DNA from: Liopterus haemorrhoidalis
Lineage: Eukaryota > Arthropoda > Insecta > Coleoptera > Dytiscidae
Assembly (NCBI GenBank): GCA_963971575.1
Contig: OZ020618.1
Coordinates: 30,556,540 to 30,620,539, forward strand
Length of the DNA: 64,000 nucleotides
Direction of reading: 5' to 3'
In this document: positions 33,541-46,369 of the stretch, one piece after another
How positions within the stretch are numbered: position 1 is the stretch's first letter
Layout: every line of letters begins with the position of its first letter
The notes under the pieces: generated by a model
The model's input: the letters and a program-made list of their open reading frames with translations, nothing else
What the model was told of the DNA's origin: nothing
Databases searched by the model: none
Translations under genes and position numbers: made by a program

Positions 33541-33873
33541 AATGGTTTGAATGAAAAACTTTGTAGAGTTTGTTAAATATATTTCAAACCAAATGTCACC
33601 CACGTACAATAAAAAGGTTCCAAATTAATTTTATTGGAGGTGCACGAGATTAAGACACTAACCAAACAAGAAAAAAACCGTAATGAGATTACCGACTTGT
33701 CTCAACTCCTCTCTCATAGGTTTAACTTTTATTATATACGTACCTGTAATTTGTATTTAAGTTGTAAATTTGTAAGTTTATCTCACTGCTTTGAAAATGG
33801 CGACAGCGGAAACTAGTAAGCAGTTGACAAATAAAAACAGTGAAAATTTACGATGTTTTTCATTCAAACCATT
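33541..33873. mobile_element. MITE, 333 bp, perfect 19-bp terminal inverted repeats
   Basis: AATGGTTTGAATGAAAAAC at 33541-33559 is exactly mirrored by GTTTTTCATTCAAACCATT at 33855-33873. Flanks (GTTTAAG and ATTAAAT) do not give a clear duplication, so the superfamily is unknown. A short ORF inside (33634-33816) matches nothing known. Confidence 0.8.
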
Positions 33874-34612
33874 ATTAAATATAAAACAGATTCACAAAGT
33901 TGAACTGTCGAAGTTCTACATGCTAATGAAGTCTTATATTATGCTAAAAAACTTCATTAAAAACTAAACTGGTCCAGGTGTTAATGTTGGAGAGTATTTT
34001 AATAAAATATTTAGTCCAAAATGATAAACAAAACTATGTATATTAAAAAAGAAAAGAGAAAATTAAACCTTACATTAACAAAGTTTAAATTTTAAACTTT
34101 CGAAATAACTAAACGGATGCCTTTTAATTTTGAAATAATTGTCTGTATTGCATTTAGTAATCGTGCTTTGATCGTGTAATCTGTAAGGTCACTATCGAAT
34201 CATACCGACACAAACCAGATGGTCTTACGCTTTTGATGCAACGCAAATCGAAACAACGCATATCGAGTCGACGCAAATTGATAACTGTTTCGAGTTATAC
34301 ACACGATTTGAGCGTATGATTGTTTGCTAAAGCCTAAACTTGGTGTTGATAGAAGTTTTTTTTTATGGAGGGACCGAGTGTAACGTAAGATAAATTTGCA
34401 ACTCGAATTATGTTTGTGATTTCTTGCTTAATAAGATTAATTTATCATAGTGCTCTAAATGAAGGTTAAAACTCTCTAAAAAATTTACTATTTGCTTGTA
34501 AACTAGCATTTTGTCACAATTGTGTTCACTGACAATTATGCACAATATCATAAAGAACCAAGCAAAGTCGTTGACGGTCCTAGGCAAGACTTAATTCAAC
34601 GCCCCTAGGCAG

Positions 34613-34915
34613 GGCCGTGAGTAGATTTTTTGAGCCCTGGGTTCTTACCCAGGGGCTGCCCTAAACATATTAAACATATTATAATTGGGCTGCCCTAAAT
34701 ATATTATAGAAAGTGATATCCTGAAAATAAAAAGGTCCTTACTTCTAAAATATAAGTGGTGACCTAAACAAAAAAAGGTTCTCACTTCTAAAATACAAGT
34801 AATGACTTAATGAAAACGGTCCTCACCACTAAATTACAAGTAATGACCTAAAAAAAAAGTCTTCGCTACAAAATTACATTACTGTAGTTATTTTTACATT
34901 ACCGCCAGCCCTAAA
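34613..34915 (+). mobile_element. Element with hAT-like left end and 43-bp minisatellite
   Basis: CAGGGCCGTGAGTAG opens the block. From about 34725 come four imperfect ~43-bp units around CTTCTAAAATACAAGTAATG and GACCTAAA. The same unit in reverse orientation appears at 36165-36250. The right boundary is uncertain. Confidence 0.5.
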
Positions 34916-35199
34916 TTCAATGAATGTTTTCCTTAAGTAATGTGTGCATGGATTTTATAAGCTACTTAAATGTCGTGTGCCTATTCTAGTTTAGAATCTT
35001 TAATTGAAATATGAGATTTTGGAAACAGTGAATAATCATAGAAAGTTAGATAAAAAAATTAAGCTGTATAGTCATGCATCCTTTTTTTATGCCAGAAAAT
35101 TGTTTTCGTTTCGGTAACTGTGAACAAAGCAACTGTTGCCAAGCAAAAAAAAAAAAATAAAATAAAATAAATAAAAATAAGTCGACTGGCTATTGGTAT

Positions 35200-36090
35200 T
35201 CTGGTCTTATATGATCTATAATAATTAATTCATTAATTTAAAATTAAACAGTCCGTTTCCAGTCCGTTTTCGCGGAGCTGTCAATTTTCTTCACGGACCG
35301 GTGGTTATGAAATACTGGTATAAACTATGAAGTACTAAATAACGTCAACTATATAAGAAATGTCTAAATCTCGACTCAGCTAACTTTCCGCGCCTGGCGG
35401 TATAGTTATATATATGAACGTGCATCTAGAAGACATGCAACTTTCATATATCAAGTCATCGACCCAATCGACTTCATCAAGCAAGACCGTATTTATAACA
35501 AAATGTGTTCTTCAATGTAGACCTCACGATAGTTCAGTAGATTTGCATCTGATACAGTTTGGAGGAGCATGTTTAGAATAGTTCTTTATCATAATGATTC
35601 TGACCCTTTTCTTGTTGCATGTCTTTGTTGATTTAATTCTTGCACAGATCTAGTAATATTGGACATTGAATACGTTTTAAGTGATACATTTCGTATTGAA
35701 ATCTCTATTTTCAGTAGAATAAGTGCATGTTTACTTTGATAAGATATAAGAAGATAATAGTGACATTAGAATTGAAATTCAAACAGCCCGTCATAGTGTG
35801 ATATGTATTGTCTCCTTGGGTTGCAGTAGCTGGAATACAATTTACCTTTGTTTCAGTTAACATTTGTTTGTGGTTGTTCATTATTTGCTTTTGTATTGTT
35901 ACATTGTTTAGTTCTCTTGTTATATAAATATACTGGGTAGATCAGGTTATAACTCTAGAAACTTATTGTAGTTGAAAAAACTTACTGGAAGTTACTGAAG
36001 TTCCAGTCTTAGGGTTAAACCGATAAAATAGCCGAACAATTTTGTGACACAGAATAATTTTATTTCTAAAATACAATAAGAGCTAGTGCG
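35200..36090. other. Non-coding stretch with one hAT-type end
   Basis: GGTGGTTATGAAATACTG ending at 35317 is the complement of a hAT-type terminus (CAGTATTTCATAACCACC) without a partner. Nothing else is recognised. Confidence 0.4.
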
Positions 36091-36093
36091 ATG

Positions 36094-36260
36094 GTCAGGC
36101 GCGTACTTAGGAGGGGTTCACGGGCTTGATCCCCCCCCCAACCAAGAGCTTCAAAAAGCTCATTAGGGTCATCATTGTATTTTGGACGTGACGACCTTTT
36201 TTTAGGTCATCACATGTATTTTAGAAGTGAGGATCTTTTTTTTTTTAGATTAACACTTTG
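36094..36260 (-). repeat. Second occurrence of the 43-bp minisatellite motif
   Basis: After CAGGCGCGTACTTAGGAGGG and a C9 run, the minus strand has two units of the CTCACTTCTAAAATAC and ATGACCTAAAAAA motif seen at 34725-34915. The hAT-like CAGG end and shared minisatellite suggest two members of one family. Confidence 0.5.
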
Positions 36261-36398
36261 AAAAATTAAGTGTATTTGATAATATACACCCAACTAGCAA
36301 AATTCCTGGGTGAAAATTACGGTGGTGATAATTGTGTGCCTGGAAGTTCGGCAGAATAACGGCAAATCATGTAAAGAGCAACGTTAAGATACGAGAAA

Positions 36399-36400
<2 letters not shown>

Positions 36401-36463
<63 letters not shown>
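36401..36463. repeat. (TA)n microsatellite
   Basis: About 31 uninterrupted TA units. Open reading frames drawn across it on both strands are artefacts. Confidence 0.97.
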
Positions 36464-36466
<3 letters not shown>

Positions 36467-37384
36467 CTGGCCGACGTTGTCAAGCCATGTACATGCAACA
36501 GACAACCACAGACCCACCGAATCTAATGGGATTTCAGGAGTATATGTATCAAAAATAGAAAGAGCGTACTTTACACTCCTGGAGCAACCTTCAAGGGGTA
36601 ACGAATTATGAAAAAAACATTTTTGCTATATTTGATAACCGGTATTAAACCCCATACATGTTTACGTCGTAATCAGGTCATTTGTGTATAATTTGTATAT
36701 GCTGACGACGTACTCAATCCCGTACAGTGTTGTCGGTATTTACATCGTTTCTGTAAACAAATATCCTCATGTTGACCTTCATTTGACGATTGTCTAGCGA
36801 TAGTAATAAAATTTACGTATATTTCAATATGACATAATTTTTATTTTAGGATTAATAGTTCATTTATAAGGTTTCTCGGTTAATCTAATGTTTACTATTG
36901 ACATTCAATGAATGTCCATAACAATTAATAGTATTTAAAAATTTATATGAGGCTAAAAAATTTCATTTTTGATCGGTTGCAGTGGTAATAATAAAATTAT
37001 TTTTTTACTTGCATTCCGCTACATCCTCAGAACTGTCTCTGTACTTCCTATGATTCTTTTCACTTACGAATTTTTAAAATTATTTAACTTGAACTTCGAA
37101 ACTATTTTTCAAGAATGAAAGTGAATCTAATTTTTCTATTTCTTGATACGTTTTCCATTTACCATGTACGCCATAAAAAATTATAGTATAATAAAACAAT
37201 GATTCAAAACATTTTACTGTACGACCAACACAGAGCGTGTCATAATAGTTTTTTTTTATATATATAATAGTAATTTTATTTATGGGTGCTCCAACATCTA
37301 GGTTATTAGCACCCTGTTACACTAAGGAATTTCATATTTAAATTTACCACTGACCAACCGTCTTTTTTATTTAAACACGATGTC

Positions 37385-37521
37385 TTAAGGTTTGTTCGTT
37401 TGTGTTGCACCAGACTTGTCCAGGACAAGAGCAGCTGACGTCACTATATAAGATAGCATTGGTGGGGGAAGCTGTGGTGTAGTTCAGTGTAGGTTGGGCA
37501 ACACAAACGAACAGACCTTTA
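37385..37521. mobile_element. PIF/Harbinger-type MITE, 131 bp, TTA target duplication
   Basis: Element 37388-37518 starts AGGTTTGTTCGTTTGTGTTG and ends CAACACAAACGAACAGACCT, inverted with one mismatch in 20. TTA flanks both sides (37385-37387 and 37519-37521). Three-base TWA duplications are characteristic of PIF/Harbinger. The centre holds TGACGTCACTATATAAG, an ATF/CREB-like palindrome next to a TATA-like box, which is notable in so short an element. Confidence 0.82.
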
Positions 37522-37848
37522 GTAATTTGGGGAAAAAATTATGATAACCCGAGTCTGCCCAAAGAATCGAATGGTAGTATTGAAATTTTCCGGAACAAAC
37601 CGGATGTACTGGATATCAAGAACAACTTTGAAAAACATCTTTAGATTTGACATCTTTAGAAAAAGGTCTTTTTTTTCTTTAATTAACTAATTTTTATGAT
37701 CAAGTTTTCTTAGGTGCAATTGTTTTTCGTACAATTTCAAACCAAGAAGATGAATTAATTTCTAAATAAAAATACTTTTTTTTATAAACAAGTTTTAAAG
37801 TGACATTATATTTTTCTTTTTTATTGTATATATATATACACTCTGCGA

Positions 37849-37910
37849 CAGTGGTTCTCAACCTTTTTCTCGGTATGCCCCCTGGCGTGTTAGCTACTTC
37901 TTAAGTAATA
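37849..37910 (+). mobile_element. hAT-type left terminus fragment
   Basis: CAGTGGTTCTCAACC followed by TTTTTCTCGGTATGCCCCCT is a widespread hAT-type end. The other end was not found before 38780. Confidence 0.55.
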
Positions 37911-38788
37911 CTTAAAATTATAACAGGGTAGATGAGTAGCAAATTCAAAAATAAGTACAATTATAAGCTTTATTATAGATGCTAGAGCTATTTGTAGAAG
38001 TGATGTTTGTTATTTTATAAAGATTTTGTTAATGGTGTGTAGGCTCCTCACCTAGTAGCCGCGTGTTTGTCGGTCGCCCGAGTGCATGCATTCGTAGGAT
38101 CGTTCTTGGCTAGAATCGAGCCCAAATGCCACAAGTGTTGACGAAAGTTTGCACACCTGTGTGATTTGGGTTCGATCCTTGGGGGCACTCTTGTGAATGT
38201 TTTTGAAACGGCGGTTATGCACGCGTGACAGTCCTGTTGACATGCTATTGGCGTTTTTTTATGGGAATTCTTTACTTGATTTCATAAAGTATTTCACTGC
38301 ATATCCTTGGACGATTTGGATGAGTGTCTATTTTTTCATGTGACCATTTTGATGATTTAATTCACGTCCAATCACGAACGCGGAATAAATAAAATTTCAC
38401 GTAACGCGCTGTCACTACCCACTGTAGAGACAGTCAGGCAATAATAATATTCAAAATGTGGTGGGTGTCAAAATGTGGTTTAACGAAAACGCGAATTGCT
38501 CACAAATTAACATGTAAAAAATCGCCTCTAAATCTATGTAAATATTATACTTAAAAAATCGCACCTAATAAAATGAACAAATTAACTGAAAGCTGACAAG
38601 TTCTTGGGTTTATGCATACAATGTCTTCAATTTGTATTTTTTAAATTTTACCCTTTATGGCGCCTGTTCCTAGGCTAGGTAGGGTAGAAGTTTAGACGAC
38701 GACACACAAGAGGCGACTTTGCGCGGTGACTACGAAGGACCATTGACAAAGTCAAAAAGGTGATTGCGCGGTTCGCGGTTACTGTAAA

Positions 38789-39315
38789 AGTGCCTACAGA
38801 CGGCGTGGCAAATCCGCGGATCGCGTATAGGGGCAACAAGTCGCAAGTCACAGCCAGCGTATGCTGGGCTTGCCGCTGGCCGACGTTTGCTTCCGAGGCG
38901 GTTTTCTATCACAAGTCAAACAAGTTTGACCAACATCGGTGCAGACTTGTACATGCATGTTAGCACCGTATACACGACGCGTACACACTTGTCATCACAT
39001 CAGTCGAGAGTGTTATACTCAAAAGGAAGGTTATAAACATTTTTGCGTAATTATGAAGTCTACTTAAAATAAAAAGTAATTTTATGTACTTTTAATCCAA
39101 TTTAAATATTAAGAGCAAGGTCGAAGCTGCGACCATAACTTCACTTTCACTGTCAGACGCTATTTTACAAGCGCTGGCCCAAGATATTGTACTTGGCCAG
39201 CACGGCCGCTTCGTCTGTAGGGTACCAAGTACAAGTGTCCGCCAGTGCTACATGTTCCGGCCAGTGTCAGAACTAGCGCTGGCGAACGCTGGCTCACCGT
39301 CTGTAGGCACCTTAA
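38789..39315. mobile_element. TTAA-flanked MITE, 523 bp, copy B
   Basis: Reverse-complement relative of copy A (20347-20905). Ends are AGTGCCTACAGACGGCG and CACCGTCTGTAGGCACC, with TTAA on the right (39312-39315) and a mutated TAAA on the left (38785-38788). Shared interior landmarks are GTACATGCATGTTAGCACCG, TTTTTGCGTAATTATGAAGT and AGGTCGAAGCTGCGACCATA. Copy B is about 36 bp shorter. Confidence 0.87.
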
Positions 39316-39932
39316 TATCGATGCAAAAGAGAAGGAAATGCACCAAGTTGAGCTTAAGCTCAAAAGACTCGGTGTGCCTTGGTGCTAGTCGGTTTCTGTG
39401 CGAAACGCGTTGCTAATAAATTTGGAGAACTGTAAAACACTATTTAGTGGCTTGATAATATAATTGGAAAATTTTACAAAGAATTAATGGTTAATAGATA
39501 GTAAAGCGTTGCCAGGAATAATAGAAAATTATCATCAAAATACACTTGAAAAAATTGTAAACTATTAATTGCAAAATCGCAAAACAAAATTCAAATCAAA
39601 TTTAAATGTTGCAATATGCAACAATTAATATCCGTGAATATCAATTGTGATAAAGTTAAATTAAACTTAAAATTCTTAACTTAAATTTAATCCCAAAAAA
39701 ATAAATTTATGTAAAAAGTTATTTCAAAAGAGTTCCACTAAAAATAGGAATTTCAATCATTTCTCAACGTGCAAATGTTGTGCAATGGATACAGTTCTTC
39801 AAAATAAATTTATAACAAATGATATTAAGTTAAATTAAAACAAAAGAAAAATATTCTATGTATAAATAGAAAATTGAAACGAAGTTACGAATGGTTACTC
39901 ACGCGTTTGTCTATGTAGCGACGAGTTACGAC

Positions 39933-41275
39933 TAGGGATATGCAATACTGAGAAAGTATCGATAATATCGAATAAAAAGTATCGTATCGAAACAAAATAT
40001 CGATATTTTAAAAATGAATATATTTTCTATAAAACCTAAAAAACATTTTATTCTTATAATAACAATTTAATTGTTTTACAATAATAAATAGATTCAAGTA
40101 TAAAGGCTATTCCAAAAGTTTAGGCGGAACTAAATGGGAATTTCATTCTTTTATGTTGTCACGAGTCACGAAAACGGTCCTTGCTTGGGTTATTTCATTT
40201 TTCAGGTTGGTATGTGAAAATTTAAAATTCCAACGATGAAACTGTTCTGTGAGTGAAACTATGGAAACGAATGACATTTATTAAAAATTTTAATACTTAT
40301 TTACAAATTTTGAAGACAAAACAAATAAATAAATAGGAATTTTTTTATTAAGAATGACAAAAAGTTAAAATGCAATGAAAGGACATTTTATAATGACAAT
40401 GAATTTAATCTAGAATTTGCAATGTGAGTATGATTTACAAAGCTTAAACAAATGATCAAAAGTCTGAATTAATAGATAAAAATTTCTAAATCTCAAAATC
40501 TAGTTCCGCCTAAACGTTTGGAATAACCTATAGTATATGCTGTTCAGTTTTGTAAAAACAAACTAAGAGGAAATTTTGATTTCAGTAGTTTGCACCTTTG
40601 AAATTGTATGTCAGGTTGGTATTAATAAATGGTAAAAAATGGTAAGAAATAATTGTATGGCGCCTATAGGTCTGAGTGATTGATTAAAATATAATTAAAC
40701 ACTCTTCTGCATTGCAAGTACCGAGAAAAATCAGTGTAGTAAGCCTTTTGCCCAGAAACCTATATTTGTCTCTGCATACAGTGGCTCCTGCTTTCGAAAA
40801 TAAGCGCTCTGAAGGAACTGACGTCGCTACTGCAGACAAGAATTTCTGAGCAATTTTATATAAGTTAGGAAAGACTTGTCTTCATATCGTCCCAAACCAG
40901 TAGCGGATTGGATTTCAGAGGTAAAACTGGATTTTTCAAATGAATTATCGCAGTTCATGTTCAGTTTTGTTAGAACCACGTTGGCCTGTGCCTGATTTTA
41001 GTTTCCTCTTCCCATGAGCAATGTCAGTATGGTGACTCCAAATAGCTACTAGAGCTACTAGTTTTCACCAGATTACAATTTTTAGAAGTGTTTCTTATTA
41101 AAAAATAATAATCACATATTTATGTCTGTATAAATATAAATGATAAGATATTGTAAAAAAAAAGATTCGATACGATACCGAGTCAAATGTATTGATATGA
41201 GTAAAGTATCGGAAGATTAGTATCGATACTAAAATCGCGATATCGAATGAAAAATACCGATACAAAAACGAAATC
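39933..41275. mobile_element. hAT-like element with TATCGATA-rich ends, split by a MITE
   Basis: TAGGGATATGCAATACTG opens the block, followed by many TATCG/CGATA words to about 40010. A matching cluster lies at 41165-41270 (AGTATCGATACTAAAATCG, GATATCGAATG). The end type (TAGGGATxTGCAATAC) and palindrome-rich subterminal zones match the better-bounded elements at 46378 and 59691. I could not find the right terminus or an 8-bp duplication. MITE copy 2 (40101-40532) is inserted. Confidence 0.55.
40101..40532. mobile_element. TA-flanked MITE (GGCGGAACTA family), copy 2
   Basis: Left end AGGCTATTCCAAAAGTTTAG with GCGGAACTA; right end TAGTTCCGCCTAAACGTTTG with GAATAACCTATA. The inverted repeat extends about 30 bp with few mismatches. 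Interior blocks match copy 1 (17768-18161). Confidence 0.85.
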
Positions 41276-41279
41276 GTAA

Positions 41280-44200
41280 CTAAAATTTTGTTAAATAATA
41301 ATTTTATAGGATAAAAATTTATAGAAAATTTCATATAGAATTAAAGTTAACTGATTTCAAATTACTCAAACTAGTTCACAAGGCACTATTACCTCAATTG
41401 GATTTCAGACCTGAATCTGGAAGGAAACTGCTAGAATTCCTATAGTTTTAATGGTAGTTTCCTGGATTTTTAGGCTTCTTGATTTCCCAACAAGACACAA
41501 ATACAAAACAGCGGCATTCGAGGTGTACACTGTAAAAAAATTTGCAGTACAAAACTGCAGGTTTAACTTGTACCCAAAATAAATAATTGTAACCACTTGT
41601 TACGTAAATTATTTCGTAACACAATATTTATATATTTTGAATTTTGTACGCGTGGAAGTGGTTTTGATACCAGTGCTGCCATCTATGTAGAACGTGTGAA
41701 CTAACCGATCTTTGGATCGATAAAATAGATTGCTTAGAAACAAAATGGGCTTGTGTTCTTGTCATCGATTCGGAGCGGTCGACGTTCGACCTTATCTTAG
41801 ATCATCCCTTCAACTGGCCGGATTTAATTCAACTAAAAGGCATAAATTGATCGAGATATAGTTCTTCCATCGACTGACATAAGCATTTTGTCATATTGAA
41901 GGCGTGTTACATCTAAACGCGTAAGTTTTTCATTTTCAAGATATAGCACATGGTTATCAGTTGTTTTCGTTAATTTTCTAGCGTTATGTTGGACCGGTAG
42001 GATCATTTGGAAACTGTTATTGTACCCTGCTGAGTACGTGAAAAGCATTTATAGAGCCGTTGTTTGTCTGGGAGACGAAATATTATTCCGTTGGAGTTAT
42101 TTTGGGGCTAGCGGAGATACATCAGGCAATGTTTCACTGGAGCATCTGGAAGACTCAACCGTAGTTATATTTTATGCAAAATCGTTATCTAGAAGACGAC
42201 TTGTATACAGATAAGTGTTTACCGAAAGTTTTAAGCTCAGTTGTACGTGGCTATAGAACTTGTGACACACGTTTTTGGCGTGTATTTGTGTTTATTTTAG
42301 TGTAAACGAGTTATTTTTTGTTTTGTATGTTGCCACGTTCAAACGACCTTAACTTTCTATATAGATCTATGTAAGAGAGCTCTCAGGTTCTAATTTAAGT
42401 GTAATTAAGGTTAGTCTCTCCAAATACTGTCGTAGAGCCATTTTGTCAGTGAAATTTGAGTTACATTTCGGTTCGTGTTAGTACGATTTCGGTTTATTTG
42501 TACATTTGTTGTCCGTGGTTTAGAGTAGTGAAGATATATTATTGTTCATTTGGGGAAGGAGGTAGTCTGACGTTACTGTGTATCGTTCAGTTACGGGATA
42601 TCGCATCCGTTCTCTCCCCAAGCGACCACTTTTATATCAGGGATACATCCGAAAGGATAGTTTTTGATTTGCGAGCCGTACCTGTGGGTTACGTGCTATT
42701 TTGATTTGACGTTTCGAATATTTGTTTTGATTTCGATTCGTAAACGTCTTGTTTTGACACAATCGTGGATTGTTTTGTTACGATTTGGTACCTACCATTG
42801 CAACCTGTGCGTTTCGCATCACAGTTAAAACAGCCTATTGGTTAGGAATTGTACTATTGTACTTGTCGTAATGACAGTTAAACTTTGTTTGTTATTTTTG
42901 GGTCATTAGATATTTGGATTAGAATTTAAGTTCAGATTTGATCTGATGTAGTTTAAGTTAAGACTCCGGTCTTATTAATTGACAATTTTTGTTACCACAT
43001 TATTTAGATAGATCGAGACGTAGTCTCGAATTGTTTGACAATATTGATTAATATTTATTGCATTATTTGTGAATTGATTCAGTATTCGTGTATTTAGACT
43101 TTCCACTCTGGAAAGCCTAATCTGTTTAACTTCGAGTTCATTTATTAAATCTCACATTTGTTTTATTTTTTATGGAAATTTATGATGTACGATACTCTTT
43201 AATAAATATTACTTTATATCATATTTGTCGAGTATTGCTTGGTAGTCCTTTTGAGTCACAATGTATTAATCTTGATTTGGGGATAATTGGTAAGAACTAC
43301 TTCTACTAGAAAAAAAGATTTAAGTTTATCTCCGGTTTAGTGACGTCAAATTAAACTTATGGCGCCCTTATAAATAAATATAGACTGTTAAAATTTCATC
43401 TCCCAGTCCTTGAGAATAGAATCTCTACTTTACCCAGCTAGTCGCTAACCGGTCTAGTGAATGCGTTTTTGGTGGAACCTCCTATTTTGGATAACGCTTT
43501 ACTTGCCAGATCAACTAACATCTACTTGATCATTTTAGTTATTGTTGATTTTGATTGATTTGTATTTTATTTTATCGTTACAAAAATGGCGTTCAGTTTT
43601 TCTTCTCATAAATTTGTTACACACTCGAATTTGGTAACAAAGATTATACTGTATTTCGCAATAAAAATGAGATTTGATTACACATATTACGGTAATTAAA
43701 ATACTAAAGTATATAATTATTTAAAATGTACTGTAAATCAGTGAATGCTGAGGTAATTCTTATCAAAATCATGCTGAAGGTGACAGTAAACCTTTTATAA
43801 CGATTTAAAATATCTTCAAAACACTAGATACTGTGTGAAGCACGGTAGAACTAATACGAATGATCAGTGAACCGTCCTGCTACTTGCCCAATCCAAATTT
43901 TTCGGTTCTCGGACAAAGTTTTACAGGTGTATTTCCAGAAGTTCTAAACATTTTTTATTTAAAATAATAACAAAAATTTTAGGAAAAATAAAATGCCCTT
44001 GAGTAAGAGCAACACCATTTTTTCCTGCAAAAAAAGTAAATAATAATAATAAATTTTACTGTTTTGCCATATAAAAGAAAAAGTAATAAAAGACGTGTTT
44101 TCTTAATTCACGATCTCTCACGCACGTTGTATAATTTCATATTGACGCTCACGATCCGAAGTGTAATTTTATTTAAGTTCACGCGGGTCACCTACTGTGA

Positions 44201-44745
44201 CCCTATAAAATTCACTGCTCGCGCCATTCTCAAATAGATACGGATGCAACAATAAAGGGTACTTTCGATTTGTACAGTGTAGAGCGAGCACTGTGCGAAC
44301 AGTTGATGGTGACGTCATGAATAGAACACTGATGGAGCGCAGCAACACGAACACGGAGAGAGCTTGGGTTGTGACGTAATGTTTCCAAAAAAAAAACCCT
44401 ACAATTTTAGGCGGCGTTTTTACTGTCAGATTAGGTCACGTTATTCATAAATCAAAATTATATACCTCGGTTTTTCGTTAATTTTTTTTTTTCATTGATG
44501 AAGATGATGAATTTAAACAAGTAATTTTAGAAAAAGTGTGGGGGTATGCAGAAAATATGGTGCTAAACTTTACTGATCGTCTGTTTTTTCCATTTTAATT
44601 TTATGCACGGTGTATTTTAATATTTTTTTGCTGTTTACAGAACGTCAGAAATACACAAAATGGACGTACTCTGTAGCCATAGACAAATAATAATATTATT
44701 TGTCTATTGTTAATTGTCTATGTCTATTATTTTTATTAATAATAT
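41280..44745. other. Long stretch without recognised genes
   Basis: About 3.5 kb with no convincing coding sequence or transposon ends. From 41640 to 43500 the sequence is less AT-rich (CGGAGCGGTCGACGTTCGAC) with short opposing ORFs (41833-42048 minus; 42020-42214 and 42456-42704 plus) that match no family. An ATGGCGCCC at about 43360 resembles the first bases of some LTR-element primer sites, but no LTR pair is visible. It could be unrecognised exon, UTR or an old LTR element. Confidence 0.5.
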
Positions 44746-44911
44746 AATTTTAAACTTTTATTTCTTTCCCGCCATTCCCCCACCTTTTTCCTTCATACCC
44801 CATATGCTCAGTCTTAGAACCCCGAACACATAGAGCGCACTCTAAATACTCGCTCGATCTCAAAACGAATGTAATTGGTTGTATTCCGAGCGTCAAATCG
44901 AACAAGTTTGT

Positions 44912-45194
<283 letters not shown>

Positions 45195-45900
45195 GTGAAA
45201 CAGCTCATTAAATTAGAAGGAAAACCCATAGAACAGGTCGAGCATTTCAAATATCTCGGATCCGTTTTTTCAGCAGACGGAAAAATAGACCGAGAAATAA
45301 CGGAAGGAGTTGGATCTGCTGGCAGGCTATTTAATAGCATTAAGAACTGTTTCTTGACAAAACGGGAAATTCCGACTGAAGCAAAAGTCCAGGTATTTAA
45401 GAAAGTGGCCATACTAGTGCTGACATATAGGTCAGAGGTTTGGACAACAACGGAGAAGCTAAGAAGCAGAATAAGAAGTAGTGAAATGAGGTTCCTACGA
45501 AAGATCATGGAAATACAAAATTGAACAGAATAAGGAACACAGGATATAGAGAAGAACTGAGAACCAAACCAGTAGAAGAAGTAATAGAAGAAGGGCAACT
45601 TAGGTGGTACGGTCATATTCAAAGGATGGAAGATAGTAGAGACTCGAAGAAAGTTTACGAGGCCAAAGTAACTAAAGGAAGACGCCGAAGAAGACCGAAA
45701 AAGGAGTGGAGTGACGAAATCAAAAGTGCAATAGAGAGAAGAGACATCACCTGGAATGGAGCGAAAAGTAGGACGACGAATAGGAGTGAATAGAAAAAGC
45801 TGTGGCGCCGTTCTCCCACGAAAGAAGAGAACAAGTGCAAGTAGAAATCAAACTCTATATACAAAGCCCGACACCAGTGATGGTAAAAGGGCTCAACGAT
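45195..45900 (+). pseudogene. Endonuclease-RT type non-LTR retrotransposon, C-terminal fragment
   Basis: The frame after the GT tract reads LEGKPIEQVEHFKYLGSVFS, FLTKREIPTEAKVQVFKKV, TYRSEVWTT and MRFLRKIMEIQN, then a stop (45522-45524). A shifted frame continues: MNRIRNTGYREEL, VIEEGQLRWYGHIQRMED and RPKKEWSDEIKSAIERRDI, to 45793. This is the RT thumb and C-terminus of a class common in insects. The 5' part is missing and its junction is the microsatellite. A second, more diverged fragment is at 57125-57767. Confidence 0.85.
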
Positions 45901-46369
45901 TAAGTAAGTAACCCTAAGGAGAAAACATGAAATGTTTGCAATCGAAACACCTATTTTTCGAACAACCGTTCCTATGTGGCGGTGCAGCGTGCGTTCCGTA
46001 TTCACTTCGGAATTCAGCCCAGAGGTCAGATTCCTGACTGGAAATCTATTGTTTTGTGTGTAGAGCTTTAGAACAACCGGGTGTCTGGTGAAAAATACCC
46101 CAGAACTACAACGGATTTGAGGAGGATAATCTACCAGTTGCTGTCAATTCACAGTGGTATGTACATGATTAAAAACTGTTTTGAACCGGCTCTTGAAGAA
46201 ATTAATCTAGGAAATGTCTGGTTTCAATAGAATGGTGCCATGGCCCACACAGCCCGAGCTTCGATAAGTTTTGAAAGTAATGTTCTCCGGACGGTTCATC
46301 TAGATTCGAGATGACATCACGTGGGCGGCGCGCTAGCCGGTCTAACGCCCTGTGATATTTTATGGGGAT

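Noticed and set aside
38050..38240. tRNA- or SINE-like segment with GGGTTCGATCC
   Set aside because: Only a B-box-like word. No A box at the right distance and no second copy of the flanking sequence in this window.
43340..43380. ATGGCGCCC as a possible LTR-retrotransposon primer binding site
   Set aside because: No LTR pair, no polypurine tract and no gag/pol sequence nearby.
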